This document shows, in pieces, positions 50,985-59,404 of a DNA stretch of 64,000 nt. Positions within the stretch are counted from its first letter, which is position 1. Each line of letters opens with the position of its first letter. The notes beneath the pieces are model-generated. The model had not been told where the DNA came from. It did not search any database and worked only from the letters and a program-made list of their open reading frames with translations. Position numbers and translations under genes: made by a program. Source of the DNA: an uncultured Acidimicrobiaceae bacterium (GTDB lineage: Bacteria; Actinomycetota; Acidimicrobiia; Acidimicrobiales; SZUA-35); assembly GCA_947259095.1 (NCBI GenBank), contig CAMYLA010000007.1:25601-89600 (forward strand), given 5' to 3'.

Positions 50985-51940
50985 TACAGAGCCGACTCCC
51001 TGACGTCGTAGTACTGCCGCAGCCGATCACCGATGTAGTTGATGGACAGCACGGTCAAGAACATGAAGAAGGCGGGGAAGAGCACCGCATGGGGGGCGTC
51101 GTCCAGATTGTCCCGCCCGAGGGTGATCATCACCCCCCAGCTGGCCTGGTTGACATCGCTGACCCCGAGGAAAGCCAGGGCCGCTTCGACGATGATGAGG
51201 AACGACACACCGATCAGGGCGAAGGCCAGCATCGCAGGGAGCACGTTCGGCAGTACCTCCCGGATCATGATGCGGAGATCCCTGGCGCCGAGTGTCCTTG
51301 CCGCCAGCACGTACTCCCGTTCGGTGTTGACCAGCACCCCGGCCCGGGTGATGCGGGCGATGGTGGGAATGGTCAGGATGCCGAGGGCCACCACCAACGC
51401 CTTGGTCGGCGTCCCGGCGATGGTTCGCAACACCGGCAGCTCGGTACCGCCGAGGAAGATCGACAGCACCAGCGCCAGGATCAGTGCCGGGAAGGCGAGC
51501 AGCACATCGATCCCGCCGGTGAGGACACCCTCGATCCTGCCCCGGTAGTAGCCGGCCAGCAGGCCGATCGTCCCCCCGATGAAGAAGCCGATCATCTCGG
51601 CCGTGATGGCGATACCCAGTGACCGCCTGGCCCCGTAGATGGTCCGGGCGAAGACGTCCTTGCCGATGTTGTCGCTGCCGAACCAGTGCTCGGCGCTCGG
51701 GCCCTCCTTGAACGTGCCGCTGAAGGTCTGATCGGGGTCCTTCAGCGGCAGCAGATCGGCGAACAACGCCGACAACACGATGGCCGCCAGCCAGAAGACG
51801 CAGAACCAGAAGAACAAGCCCAGCTTCTTCTCCTGATACTCCCCGGCCTCGTCGTGGCGATCGTCATCGGAGAGCGACTCGAGATCGAGCCGGGCCAGGT
51901 CGGCCGCATCGTCGGTCGGTCTAGGGGTTTGCTCGAGCAT
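50984..51940 (-). CDS. oligopeptide ABC transporter permease (DppC/OppC-like)
   Basis: 318 residues. A 40-residue acidic cytoplasmic N-terminus, helix 1 FWFCVFWLAAIVLSALFADLLP, the DppC periplasmic motif HWFGSDNIGKDVFARTIYGARRSLGIAI, and the EAA loop EYVLAARTLGARDLRIMIREVLPNVLP that contacts the ATPases. Six helices in total. Starts inside the 3' end of the DppB-like gene (20-base overlap) and stops on the ATG of the ATPase, so the three genes are co-translated. Confidence 0.92.
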   Translation of the reverse strand: MLEQTPRPTDDAADLARLDLESLSDDDRHDEAGEYQEKKLGLFFWFCVFWLAAIVLSALFADLLPLKDPDQTFSGTFKEGPSAEHWFGSDNIGKDVFARTIYGARRSLGIAITAEMIGFFIGGTIGLLAGYYRGRIEGVLTGGIDVLLAFPALILALVLSIFLGGTELPVLRTIAGTPTKALVVALGILTIPTIARITRAGVLVNTEREYVLAARTLGARDLRIMIREVLPNVLPAMLAFALIGVSFLIIVEAALAFLGVSDVNQASWGVMITLGRDNLDDAPHAVLFPAFFMFLTVLSINYIGDRLRQYYDVRESAL

Positions 51941-53039
51941 GTCGGATCCGTGGGTCGAGGACGGCGTAGATCACGTCGACGGCGAAGTTGGCGAACACGA
52001 AGCCCACCGCCAGCGCCACCACCACGCCCTGGACCACCAACCAGTCCCGTTGGAAGATGGCGGTGGCGAGGTAGGAACCGACGCCGGGTATGTTGAAGAT
52101 CAGTTCCAGGATGAGTGAGCCGCCGACCAGGGCACCGAGGTTGACCCCGGCCACGGTCAGCAGCGTGAAGCTCGACGGCCGCAGGGCGTGGACCAGCAGG
52201 ATCCGCCGGTTGCTCATGCCCTTGGCCTTGGCCACGTTGATGAACTCCTCCTGGAGGGTACTGATCATGTCGGTGCGCAACAGACGCATGTAGACCACCG
52301 CCTGCCCGGCGCCGAGGGCCAGCACCGGCAGAGCCCAGTGCCGGAAATGGTCGACCACGGATTCGCTGAGCGGCACATAACCGGTTGCGGGCAGGAAGGT
52401 GGTGCCCCAATCCCGCCCGAGGAGCGAGAAGCCGCCGAGGGCGACGAAGAAGATCAACAGGATGGCCAGCACGAAGTTGGGGATGGCCAGGATCCCGAAT
52501 GCGGTGGTTGAGATCAGGTTGTCGGCCCGGCTCCCCGATCGGTATGCGGTGTAGATCCCCAGTGGGATGGCCACCGCCAGCGCAAACAGCTGGGCGTAGA
52601 TCATCAGTTGCAGCGAGACCGGAAGGGTTCTGGCCAGGCCGTCGGCAACCGGCTCCCGAAGGAACGGCGACTCGCCGAGATCACCTTTTGCCGCGTCGCC
52701 GAGCCATCGGAAGTAGCGGGTCGCCACCGGGTCGTCGAGCTGATTCTCGACCCGGAACTCTTCGATGGCCTCCGGGGTGGCGCCGTTGCCCAGGATGTTG
52801 ATGGCGGGGTCGCCCGGCAACAGGCTCAGCATGATGAAGGTGGTGAAGGTCACGGCCAGCATCACCGGGAGGAGCGACAGCAGCCGGAAGGCAACGTAGC
52901 GCCGGCTGACCTGGGCCGCACCGGCGGTGAAGATCACCAGGATGGCGAAGATGATCAGCACCAAGGGGAGATCGAACAGCTGACCGACCACCAGCACCGT
53001 CAGGCAGGCGACGGTGGCGATGAACCCGACACTCCGCAT
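51921..53039 (-). CDS. oligopeptide ABC transporter permease (DppB/OppB-like)
   Basis: About 372 residues. Two extra N-terminal hydrophobic segments (VGFIATVACLTVLVVGQLFDLPLVLIIFAILVIF) come before the DppB core, YVAFRLLSLLPVMLAVTFTTFIMLSLLPGDPAINILG. The EAA loop is EFINVAKAKGMSNRRILLVHALRPSS, and the C-terminus is DPRIRHA. The core forms the pore with the DppC-like partner; the added helices are unusual. Start ATG 53039 has only a distant GGGGGAG; TTG 53051, closer to it, is an alternative. The track start 53174 is not supported. Confidence 0.9.
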   Translation of the reverse strand: MRSVGFIATVACLTVLVVGQLFDLPLVLIIFAILVIFTAGAAQVSRRYVAFRLLSLLPVMLAVTFTTFIMLSLLPGDPAINILGNGATPEAIEEFRVENQLDDPVATRYFRWLGDAAKGDLGESPFLREPVADGLARTLPVSLQLMIYAQLFALAVAIPLGIYTAYRSGSRADNLISTTAFGILAIPNFVLAILLIFFVALGGFSLLGRDWGTTFLPATGYVPLSESVVDHFRHWALPVLALGAGQAVVYMRLLRTDMISTLQEEFINVAKAKGMSNRRILLVHALRPSSFTLLTVAGVNLGALVGGSLILELIFNIPGVGSYLATAIFQRDWLVVQGVVVALAVGFVFANFAVDVIYAVLDPRIRHARANP

Positions 53040-53221
53040 GAATCGTGGCAACCTTCTCCCCCTTTCCGGTCGAACGGCCTCAGGGTGAGATCCGTTGCCG
53101 ACCGCTGGAAGCGAAACCGATTCCTCTGTCCGCAGACCCCCGTCGCGGTTTGTTGCCACATGATGGCACAACATTCACCACTCCTGCATTTCGGCTTGGG
53201 GTCGCCGCGGCCGAGCCGATC
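53040..53221. other. divergent intergenic region, DppB-like to small membrane protein
   Basis: About 190 bases. It holds a possible Shine-Dalgarno for the permease gene (GGGGGAGAAGG on the minus strand) and the promoter box of the small plus-strand gene. I see no clear operator or riboswitch. The ORFs running across it (53045 plus, 53174 minus) lack coding character here. Confidence 0.4.
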
Positions 53222-53227
53222 TACGCT
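53222..53227 (+). promoter_or_regulatory. -10 box, leaderless small membrane protein gene
   Basis: TACGCT 6 bases before GTG 53234; supports the short start. Confidence 0.45.
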
Positions 53228-53233
53228 GTCGGG

Positions 53234-53611
53234 GTGTGGATCATTGCCGCCATCGTGGTCATCGCCGTGGTGCTGATCATGGTGGCCGGGCGCAAGGAGA
53301 CGTCGGTCTCGGCCCCGGCGGTTGCCGCCATCTCGGCCGACGGGCTGCTGCTCGAGTGCGGCGCCGAGCCGCAACTCGTGCCCTGGTCGTCGATCTTCGA
53401 GATCACGGTGACGACCCGGCGGGAGTTGCGCCGAACCTGGTTCGGGTTCGAGATCCTGGCCGAGGGCCATGGCCTGTTGCTACTGGACGGATCGGAAGGA
53501 CCGGGCGTCGACTTCCTGGCCGAGTCGTACCGATTCCAGGGGTTCGATCATCGCCGGCTCGGGCGGGCGCTGGCCCGTCGTGGCTCCCGGGTGGTGTGCT
53601 ACTCCCGCTGA
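53234..53611 (+). CDS. small membrane-anchored protein, PH-like domain suspected
   Basis: 125 residues from GTG 53234. N-terminal transmembrane helix (VWIIAAIVVIAVVLIMVAG) then a soluble domain SAPAVAAISADGLLLECGAEPQLVPWSSIFEITVTTRRELRRTWFGFEILAEGHGLLLLDGSEGPGVDFLAESYRFQGFDHRRLGRALARRG. The strand pattern (ISADGLLL, VPWSSIFEITV, WFGFEIL, GLLLLDG) ending in a helix resembles small bacterial PH-like domains. Not assigned to a named family. It lies within the transporter locus ahead of the OppD-like gene. Confidence 0.65.
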   Translation: MWIIAAIVVIAVVLIMVAGRKETSVSAPAVAAISADGLLLECGAEPQLVPWSSIFEITVTTRRELRRTWFGFEILAEGHGLLLLDGSEGPGVDFLAESYRFQGFDHRRLGRALARRGSRVVCYSR

Positions 53612-53692
53612 TCGTTGTGGTGGCCGCCGGCCAAGGTGTGCTAGTTCAAGTAGAACGAGAACAATGTCGCCCGAGAATTGACAAGGGGAACG

Positions 53693-54799
53693 ATGGCCAC
53701 CGTCGATGAGGTTCGAACGGCCCAGGAGCTGGCGCCGGACCGCAGGCTGTTGGACGTGGTCGATCTCAAGACCCACTTCCGAACGCCGCGTGGTCTGGTC
53801 AAGGCGGTTGACGGTGTCTCCCTGCGTCTCGATCGGGGCCGAACCCTTGGCCTGGTCGGTGAGTCCGGGTCCGGCAAGAGTGTGCTGTCCCGGTCGATCA
53901 TGCAGCTGTTCCCCAAGCGGAACGTGTACACCTCGGGCAAGGTGATCTTCCAGGGTCAGGACATCACCGACATGAGCGACAAGGACCTCCGGGAGTTCTG
54001 GGGCACCCAGATGTCGATGGTTTTCCAGGACCCGATGACGTCGCTCAACCCGGTGATGACGATCGGCAAGCAGCTGACCGAGGGGTTGCGAAAGCACTTG
54101 AACTTCACCCGGGACGAGGCCGAGGCAACGGCGCTGGAGTTGATGCGCAGCGTGCACATCCCCGAGCCCCAGCAGCGGCTCGAGGAGTACCGTCATCAAC
54201 TGTCGGGCGGGATGCGGCAGCGGGTCACGATCGCCATGGCCCTGGCCTGCGGGCCGAAACTGTTGTTCGCCGACGAGGCAACCACCGCGCTCGACGTGAC
54301 CGTGCAGGCCCAGATCCTCAACCTGCTCCAGGACCTCCAGCAGGAGCGGGACATGGGCATGATCCTGGTCACCCACGATCTGGGCGTGGTTGCCGGCCGG
54401 TCCCACGAGATCGCAGTGATGTACGCGGGCAAGATCGTCGAGAAGGCCCCGACCAGCGTGCTGTTCTCCAACATGAAGATGCCGTACACCGAGGCGCTGC
54501 TGCGGTCGATCCCCAAGCTGGAGAACCCGAGCCACACCACGCTGCGGGCCATCGGCGGCCGCCCCCCGGATCTGATCGCCCCGCCGAACGGCTGCAACTT
54601 CAGCCCCCGCTGCCCCTACGCCCAGGACCGGTGCCATGAGGAGGAGCCACCGCTGGTGTCGGCAGACGAGCCCGGCCACAACTATGCGTGTTGGTATCCG
54701 GTCGGCACCAAGGCCAACCAGGAGGCGCTGGAGCTGAACCTCTCGAAAGGACTGCCCCAGGCAAGGGTGGTGGTCGAGTCGGGGCCTGTCGACGTTTGA
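53693..54799 (+). CDS. oligopeptide ABC transporter ATP-binding protein (OppD/DppD-like)
   Basis: 368 residues. [37 protein letters not shown] (Walker A near 57), Q-loop [16 protein letters not shown], signature [17 protein letters not shown], Walker [20 protein letters not shown]-switch [10 protein letters not shown] and C-terminal [14 protein letters not shown], which in this family can bind an iron-sulfur cluster through four Cys. Unlike its partner ATPase it has no insertion. ATG 53693 follows AAGGGG. Encoded divergently from the permease genes and upstream of the binding protein. Confidence 0.92.
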   Translation: MATVDEVRTAQELAPDRRLLDVVDLKTHFRTPRGLVKAVDGVSLRLDRGRTLGLVGESGSGKSVLSRSIMQLFPKRNVYTSGKVIFQGQDITDMSDKDLREFWGTQMSMVFQDPMTSLNPVMTIGKQLTEGLRKHLNFTRDEAEATALELMRSVHIPEPQQRLEEYRHQLSGGMRQRVTIAMALACGPKLLFADEATTALDVTVQAQILNLLQDLQQERDMGMILVTHDLGVVAGRSHEIAVMYAGKIVEKAPTSVLFSNMKMPYTEALLRSIPKLENPSHTTLRAIGGRPPDLIAPPNGCNFSPRCPYAQDRCHEEEPPLVSADEPGHNYACWYPVGTKANQEALELNLSKGLPQARVVVESGPVDV

Positions 54800-54812
54800 A
54801 CGCCGCAGCCGC

Positions 54813-54836
54813 AATCCCGCAATCCCGCAATCCCGC
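54813..54836 (+). repeat. 3 x 8-bp tandem repeat AATCCCGC
   Basis: Three perfect copies of an octamer, 14 bases after the OppD-like stop and just before the promoter of the binding protein gene. Confidence 0.9.
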
Positions 54837-54839
54837 AAT

Positions 54840-54868
54840 ATGACGGCCCTTGTCGTGGCGAATAGGGT
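54840..54868 (+). promoter_or_regulatory. promoter of substrate-binding protein gene
   Basis: ATGACG (54840-54845), 17-base spacer, TAGGGT (54863-54868). A leader of about 45 bases with AGGGGGAAC leads to ATG 54919. It gives the binding protein its own transcript, as expected for a component needed in excess. Confidence 0.5.
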
Positions 54869-54918
54869 GATGCACAACCAGGTCGAATGACCGCATGATG
54901 GATCCAGGGGGAACAGTC

Positions 54919-56823
54919 ATGAAGTTCAAATCCAAAGCAAAGCTGTTGAGGTTCTTGGCCCTGGTGGCTGCGTTGTCTGCTTTGGCCTCGGCCTGTAGTT
55001 CCAGCGACGATTCCGGTAGTACCGAGGTCGATGCGGTCGACGATTCGGCCGAGGAGCAGCAATCGGAGGAGGTCCAGGCCGGTGAGTCAGCCGGTGAGGA
55101 CATCCGTGACGGCGATGACGCCGGCCCCGAATACGGCGGCAAGGTGATCTACGGTATCGAGGCCGACGTTGCCAACCCGTGGGCCCCGTACGGGCTCACC
55201 TGCTCGATCTCCTGCGCCATGCCGCTGGGAGCGATCTCGGATCCGCTGTTCGACTTCGACCCCGACGGCGGCCTGGTCCCGGTGTTGGCCGCCGGTATCG
55301 AGAGCAACGAAGAAGCCAGCGAATGGACCATGACGATGCGGGAAGGGGTCATGACCCACGACGGCGACGTGTTCGACGCCAACGCCGTGGCATACAACAT
55401 CAACCTCTGCCGGGCATCGGCGGGACGGGGTCAGGACTTCATCCTGGTCGACGATGTCGAGGTGATCGACGATCTGACGGTGAAGTTCACCCTGTCCCAG
55501 GGTTGGGCCGCCTTCCCGGCCGCCGCACTCGACACGCCGTGCGGCACCCACATGATGTCGCCGAAATGGCTGCGGACGCTGGAATCCAACCCGTTGCGGG
55601 CGGAGAGCCCATTCACCGGTACCGACCTCATCGACCAGGAGACGATCGACACCCCGCCCGACGGCGATCAGGCCGCCCCGATCTCAATGGGGGCCTTCGA
55701 GTTCGTCGAGTACACCCCGGGTAACGGCAACGGCATGCTGGTCAAGCGGTTCGAGGACTACTGGCGTGGCAGCGGACCGAACAGCCTGACCGATGAGGGT
55801 CTGCCGTACCTCGACGAGATCGAATTCGTGATCGCGGTCGACATCGCCTCCCGCTCGGCGGCGCTGAAGTCCGGCCAGTTCGACATCATGCACACCGCAA
55901 ACGCCGACGAGGTCGCCGACTTCCGGGACAACAACCCGGAGTTCGTCCGCATCGAGGCCAACAAGTTCGGTGAGACCAGCTACTTCCTGATCAATCAGGC
56001 TGACAACCCCGAGCTCGACCCGGAGGGCAGGAACGCCACCAACCCCACCATCGACCTTCGGGTCCGCCGGGCTCTGGCTCACGCCATGGACCGCCAGCGG
56101 GTGGCGGACGAGCGCCAGGCGGGCATCGTCCAACCGGCGCAGGGTCCGTTCGCTCCCGGCCAGCCCGGCTACCTGGACGACAACGGCTTCCCCGAGTTCG
56201 ACCCGGAAGCGGGCTTGGCGTTGCTGGATGAGTACATCAACGACCCGGAGCGGTCCGATGGCAAGGCCGTCGGCGACCCGATCGGTTTCGAGTTCAATAC
56301 CACCAACGACGCCTTCAACGTCGAGACCAACCAGCTGGTGGCCTCGATGTGGACCGACGCCTTCGGCGACCTGATCGACGTCGAGATCAACCCGATCGAG
56401 CAGGGCCAGTACGTTGGTCTTGCCGTTGTCGGTGAGTACCAGGTGCAGGGCTGGCGCCAGCACGGTGGCACCGATCACGACACCCAGTTGCGGTTCTGGA
56501 CCAGCGACACGGTGGCCCCGATCGGCACCCCGACCTTCAACTTCGGTCGGTTCCACGACCCCGATCTCGATGCGCTGGCTGCGGCGTCGCGAACCGAGAC
56601 CGATCCGGCGGCCCGGATCGCCATCTTCGAGGACATGAACCGGCTGTTCGGCGAGAAGGTCTACATCCTGCCCACCTATCACACCCTGTGGGGCATCATC
56701 GCCGGGCCATACGTTCGAGATATCGCACCGCTGCCGTTGCCCGACGGCGGTGAGACCTTCCCGGTCATCTCCGGATCCCATTCGGTGACCCAGATGTGGT
56801 GCGAAGGGGGAACCTGCGAGTAG
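54919..56823 (+). CDS. peptide ABC transporter substrate-binding lipoprotein (SBP_bac_5)
   Basis: 634 residues. Lipoprotein signal with SACSSSDDSGS, an acidic linker, then the family 5 binding-protein fold: EYGGKVIYGIEADVANPWAP, LVPVLAAGIESNEEASEWTMTMREGVMTHDGDVFDANAVAYNINLCRA, MGAFEFVEYTPGNGNGMLVKRFEDYW, DLRVRRALAHAMDRQRVAD, and LFGEKVYILPTYHTLWGI. Captures peptides or similar solutes outside the membrane for the permease pair encoded on the other strand. A Cys pair (CSISCAM) near residue 95 and a C-terminal pair (MWCEGGTCE) are extra. Confidence 0.92.
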   Translation: MKFKSKAKLLRFLALVAALSALASACSSSDDSGSTEVDAVDDSAEEQQSEEVQAGESAGEDIRDGDDAGPEYGGKVIYGIEADVANPWAPYGLTCSISCAMPLGAISDPLFDFDPDGGLVPVLAAGIESNEEASEWTMTMREGVMTHDGDVFDANAVAYNINLCRASAGRGQDFILVDDVEVIDDLTVKFTLSQGWAAFPAAALDTPCGTHMMSPKWLRTLESNPLRAESPFTGTDLIDQETIDTPPDGDQAAPISMGAFEFVEYTPGNGNGMLVKRFEDYWRGSGPNSLTDEGLPYLDEIEFVIAVDIASRSAALKSGQFDIMHTANADEVADFRDNNPEFVRIEANKFGETSYFLINQADNPELDPEGRNATNPTIDLRVRRALAHAMDRQRVADERQAGIVQPAQGPFAPGQPGYLDDNGFPEFDPEAGLALLDEYINDPERSDGKAVGDPIGFEFNTTNDAFNVETNQLVASMWTDAFGDLIDVEINPIEQGQYVGLAVVGEYQVQGWRQHGGTDHDTQLRFWTSDTVAPIGTPTFNFGRFHDPDLDALAAASRTETDPAARIAIFEDMNRLFGEKVYILPTYHTLWGIIAGPYVRDIAPLPLPDGGETFPVISGSHSVTQMWCEGGTCE

Positions 56824-56845
56824 TCAGCGCCTGCGACATCGATCG

Positions 56846-56878
56846 GGCCCGGCCCATCGGAGAGGGTGACGCCGGGCC
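56846..56878. terminator. bidirectional terminator hairpin
   Basis: Perfect 8-bp GGCCCGGC (56846-56853) and GCCGGGCC (56871-56878) around a 17-base loop, between the convergent binding protein and PPOX genes; it touches the PPOX stop. Confidence 0.5.
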
Positions 56879-57366
56879 TACTCGCGGTGGTAGTACCGCT
56901 TCGACCACACGGCGAGGCGGTCCTCGCCCTTGCCCGGCATGCGCCAGGTCGCCACCTCGGCGATGTCGAGATCGAGCGACCACAGCGCCCTCGGCTCGTC
57001 ATGGGTGTCGGCCAGGTAGGCGTCGGCGAACGACTCGGGGGTGTAGCGGAGGGCAATGGTGCGGTACCTGTCACGCCAATGGTCGTCGTCGCCGAGGTCG
57101 TGCTCCAGCACGGCGTTGCCCCTGGCGATCAGCTTGCGGACGAGGCCGCCGGACTCGTCGATCGTGCAGCACACCGCGGGGTTGGCCCGCAGATCCTCGA
57201 GCCATGCCGAACGGGCCCGAGGGGTGAACCAGATCTTGTTGTCGTCGTGCACAAACCAGATCGGGACCACCCTCGGCAAACCGTCGGCGCCGATCGTGCC
57301 GAGCCGCAGCAGGTGCCCCGGCTCGTCGAGGAACTCCCGCAGTTCGGCCTCGGTCATGCCGGGCAC
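56878..57366 (-). CDS. pyridoxamine 5'-phosphate oxidase-like (PPOX class, possibly F420) protein
   Basis: 162 residues, split beta-barrel flavin-binding fold: HLLRLGTIGADGLPRVVPIWFVHDDNKIWFTPRARSAWLEDLRANPAVCCTIDESGG and VRKLIARGNAVLEHD. Actinobacterial members often use F420 rather than FMN as cofactor; this cannot be told here. The conserved RxVPIWF and the Ala-x-x-Leu-R-x-N-P motif are present. Start is GTG 57366 or ATG 57357; neither has a good ribosome site. Confidence 0.82.
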   Translation of the reverse strand: MPGMTEAELREFLDEPGHLLRLGTIGADGLPRVVPIWFVHDDNKIWFTPRARSAWLEDLRANPAVCCTIDESGGLVRKLIARGNAVLEHDLGDDDHWRDRYRTIALRYTPESFADAYLADTHDEPRALWSLDLDIAEVATWRMPGKGEDRLAVWSKRYYHRE

Positions 57367-57430
57367 GGTGCAGCCCCCGGGTCGGGCGGGGCGGCGGGAC
57401 CGAACATCGTGGTCGGTCCGTCGGCCACCG

Positions 57431-58543
57431 CTACGGCACCCACTTCGGGTAGTAGTTCTCGGCCCCCATCTCCCGGACGTCGGTCAGCCAGTCGCCCTGG
57501 TACGGCCAGGCGTCTTCCTGGCCCTCCACCGGACCCTGCCAGAACCGGGTGATCGGACCGTCGAGCCCACCACCGCTCGGTTCCAGTGACCAGGCCTGGC
57601 GCTTGTAGCTGAAGTTGTCCGGTACCAGTCGGTGGGCCTCCCGGTAGTGGGGAATCGCATCGTCGTGGTGGCCGAGACCCTCGAGGTGGGCCGCCAGCTC
57701 GAAGTGGGCCTGGCCCCGAGCGGCATCGGCGTCTCGGGGTTGGGACCGGGCCACGACCTCCTCCGGCGACAGGGCGAACTCGCTGTCGGGACCGTTCGCC
57801 ACCCAGTCCCGGATGGCGGCCTCGTAGTCGGCGGGGCTGGTTTCGATCTTCGACGCCTCACCCATGATGTCCAGCAGGTGCTGGGGTGGCTCGAAGCCCG
57901 AGAGGGCGCTGCCGGCTTTTCGCTCGATCGACGTCGGTCCCGGGGCGGCCTCGGCCGGCCGAACGATGATGCCCTGCTCGTCGATCCAGACCGCGTTCGG
58001 GATGTTCACGAAGCCGAACAGCTCGGCGGTCTTGTGGTACTGGTCGATCAGCGACGGATGCTCGGGGTTCGCCGCCTCGATGTATGGCCGGCAGGCCTCG
58101 GGCCCGGAGGTCTCCAACCCGACGGTGACCACTTCGAGGCCCTGATCATGCAGCTCGTCACGGAACTTCTGCCACACGGGCAGATCGCCGGAGCAGCCTC
58201 AATAGGGGCTCCACGCCACCATGAGCACCTTCTGTCCTCGCAGCGAGGCCAGCTCGAACATGTTGCCGTCGAGGCCCGGCAGGCGTATCGCCGGCGCCTC
58301 TGCGCTGATCAGGGTCCTGGAGTCGACGGCGTCGGGCCCCACCGACCAGATGGCGTGCTTCTCGTCGGCCACCAGCGGCAGCCCCATCTGGCCGGCCAGT
58401 GACGCCACGTCGACCGTGTCTCCTTCCGGTGGATCGAGCAGCGGAATGCAGACGTCACCCTTGCATGCCCCTTCCGGTTTCAGTTCCCAGCCGGTGCCGG
58501 CCTCGAAGGCCTGGCGTGACATGACGAGCGATTCGGTGAGCAT
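57431..58543 (-). CDS. thioredoxin-fold selenoprotein with TPR-like C-terminus (in-frame UGA = Sec115)
   Basis: The ORF track breaks this gene at TGA 58201-58199 (ORFs 58199..58918 and 57431..58177, same frame). Read through, it is 370 residues. Residues 1-80 are a leader domain with GACKGDVCIPLL (C-x5-C). Then a TlpA/ResA-like redoxin: APAIRLPGLDGNMFELASLRGQKVLMVAWSPY-U-GCSGDLPVWQKF, where Sec115 takes the place of the first catalytic Cys and Cys117 follows. VVTVGLETSGPEACRPYI and GFVNIPNAVWIDEQGIIV (cis-Pro) complete the fold. Residues about 290-335 (AHFELAAHLEGLGHHDDAIPHYREAHRLVPDNF) form a TPR-like hairpin. No signal peptide, so cytoplasmic. ATG 58543 follows TACGTT by 7 bases. Probably a disulfide or peroxide reductase (inference). 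Confidence 0.88.
58168..58201 (-). promoter_or_regulatory. candidate bacterial SECIS element, redoxin gene
   Basis: After UGA 58201-58199 come 14 bases, then UCUGCC, loop CGUGU, GGCAGA: a perfect 6-bp stem whose loop starts 20 bases after the UGA and has G at its second position. It matches the bacterial SECIS rules closely. Confidence 0.7.
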
Positions 58544-58550
58544 GGGGCCA

Positions 58551-58556
58551 AACGTA
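58551..58556 (-). promoter_or_regulatory. -10 box, leaderless selenoprotein gene
   Basis: Minus-strand TACGTT ends 7 bases before ATG 58543, with TTCGCA about 18 bases upstream as possible -35. It fixes the start; the track's upstream extension to 58918 is antisense noise inside the phosphatase gene region. Confidence 0.55.
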
Positions 58557-58593
58557 GTTTCTCGACCCGGGCCGTGCGAAAACCGGAGCGGAT

Positions 58594-59400
58594 CTACTCG
58601 ACCAGGAGCCGTCGCAGCTCCCGGCCATCGGCCGGGTCGAGGCCGAGGGCCTGTTCGAGATAGGCGGCCCGGCTGGGCCAGCCGGCATCCACCGCGGCCA
58701 GCCCGTCCCGGAGGAACCGTTCGTGGACCATCAGAAACGGCCGCACCACCTCGGCGTCGATACCCCGGGCTGCATAGTGAGCCAGGCGGCTTTCCACCGG
58801 GCGGTGGATGTTGCTGGCCAGATAGTGCTCGACGAGGGCATCGTCGGGGACGCCGAGCGCCATGCCCAACACCGTGGCGGCCCACCCGGCCCGGTCCTTG
58901 CCGGCCGAGCAATGCCACAGCACCGGGCCGCCGTCGGCCTCCAGGATCACCCGGAGGAACCGGCTGAAGACCCGCTGCTTGGTCTCGTCGAGGGCCATGT
59001 CGGTCACGAACAGCCCGGCCAGCTCCTCGGCCCGACCGCCGCCGAACCGTTCCTCGATCAGCGCCTGGTCGCCACTCATCAGGGTGGTCCGGAGCAACGC
59101 GCCGTTGCCGCCGGTGTCGACCATCTCCAGCTGGAGGTAGTCCGGACCGTCGGGGATGCGGTTCGGGCCGCCGTCGCCTCGTCTGTCGATGTCGCTCCGG
59201 AAATCGACGATCGCCGTCAGGTCATAGGCGGCCAGCGCGGCCACATCGTCGTCGCTGGCCTGACTCCAATGGCCGCTGCGGAACAGCCGGCCACCGCGGA
59301 CGGTGCCGCCGTCGGAGGTGGGCAGGCCACCCATCTCACGGAAGTTGACCACCCCGTCGAAACGCGGCACGGCCGGGGCCCGGTCTGTTCGATCGGTCAC
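58594..59400 (-). CDS. tyrosine-protein phosphatase (Y_phosphatase3-like)
   Basis: 268 residues. NFREMGGLPTSDGGTVRGGRLFRSGHWSQASDDDVAALAAYDLTAIVDFRSDIDR is the N-terminal signature of the bacterial LipA/MptpB-like tyrosine phosphatases; catalytic P-loop HCSAGKDRAG (C-x5-R). Dephosphorylates phosphotyrosine or phosphoinositides. Start GTG 59400 lies 4 bases after the acyl-CoA dehydrogenase stop, so it is probably co-transcribed; the track start 59583 overlaps that gene and is not used. Confidence 0.88.
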   Translation of the reverse strand: MTDRTDRAPAVPRFDGVVNFREMGGLPTSDGGTVRGGRLFRSGHWSQASDDDVAALAAYDLTAIVDFRSDIDRRGDGGPNRIPDGPDYLQLEMVDTGGNGALLRTTLMSGDQALIEERFGGGRAEELAGLFVTDMALDETKQRVFSRFLRVILEADGGPVLWHCSAGKDRAGWAATVLGMALGVPDDALVEHYLASNIHRPVESRLAHYAARGIDAEVVRPFLMVHERFLRDGLAAVDAGWPSRAAYLEQALGLDPADGRELRRLLVE

Positions 59401-59404
59401 CGGG

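Noticed and set aside
53045-53233. N-terminal extension of the small membrane protein ORF
   Set aside because: It overlaps the divergent DppB leader region and lies upstream of a TACGCT box 6 nt before GTG 53234.
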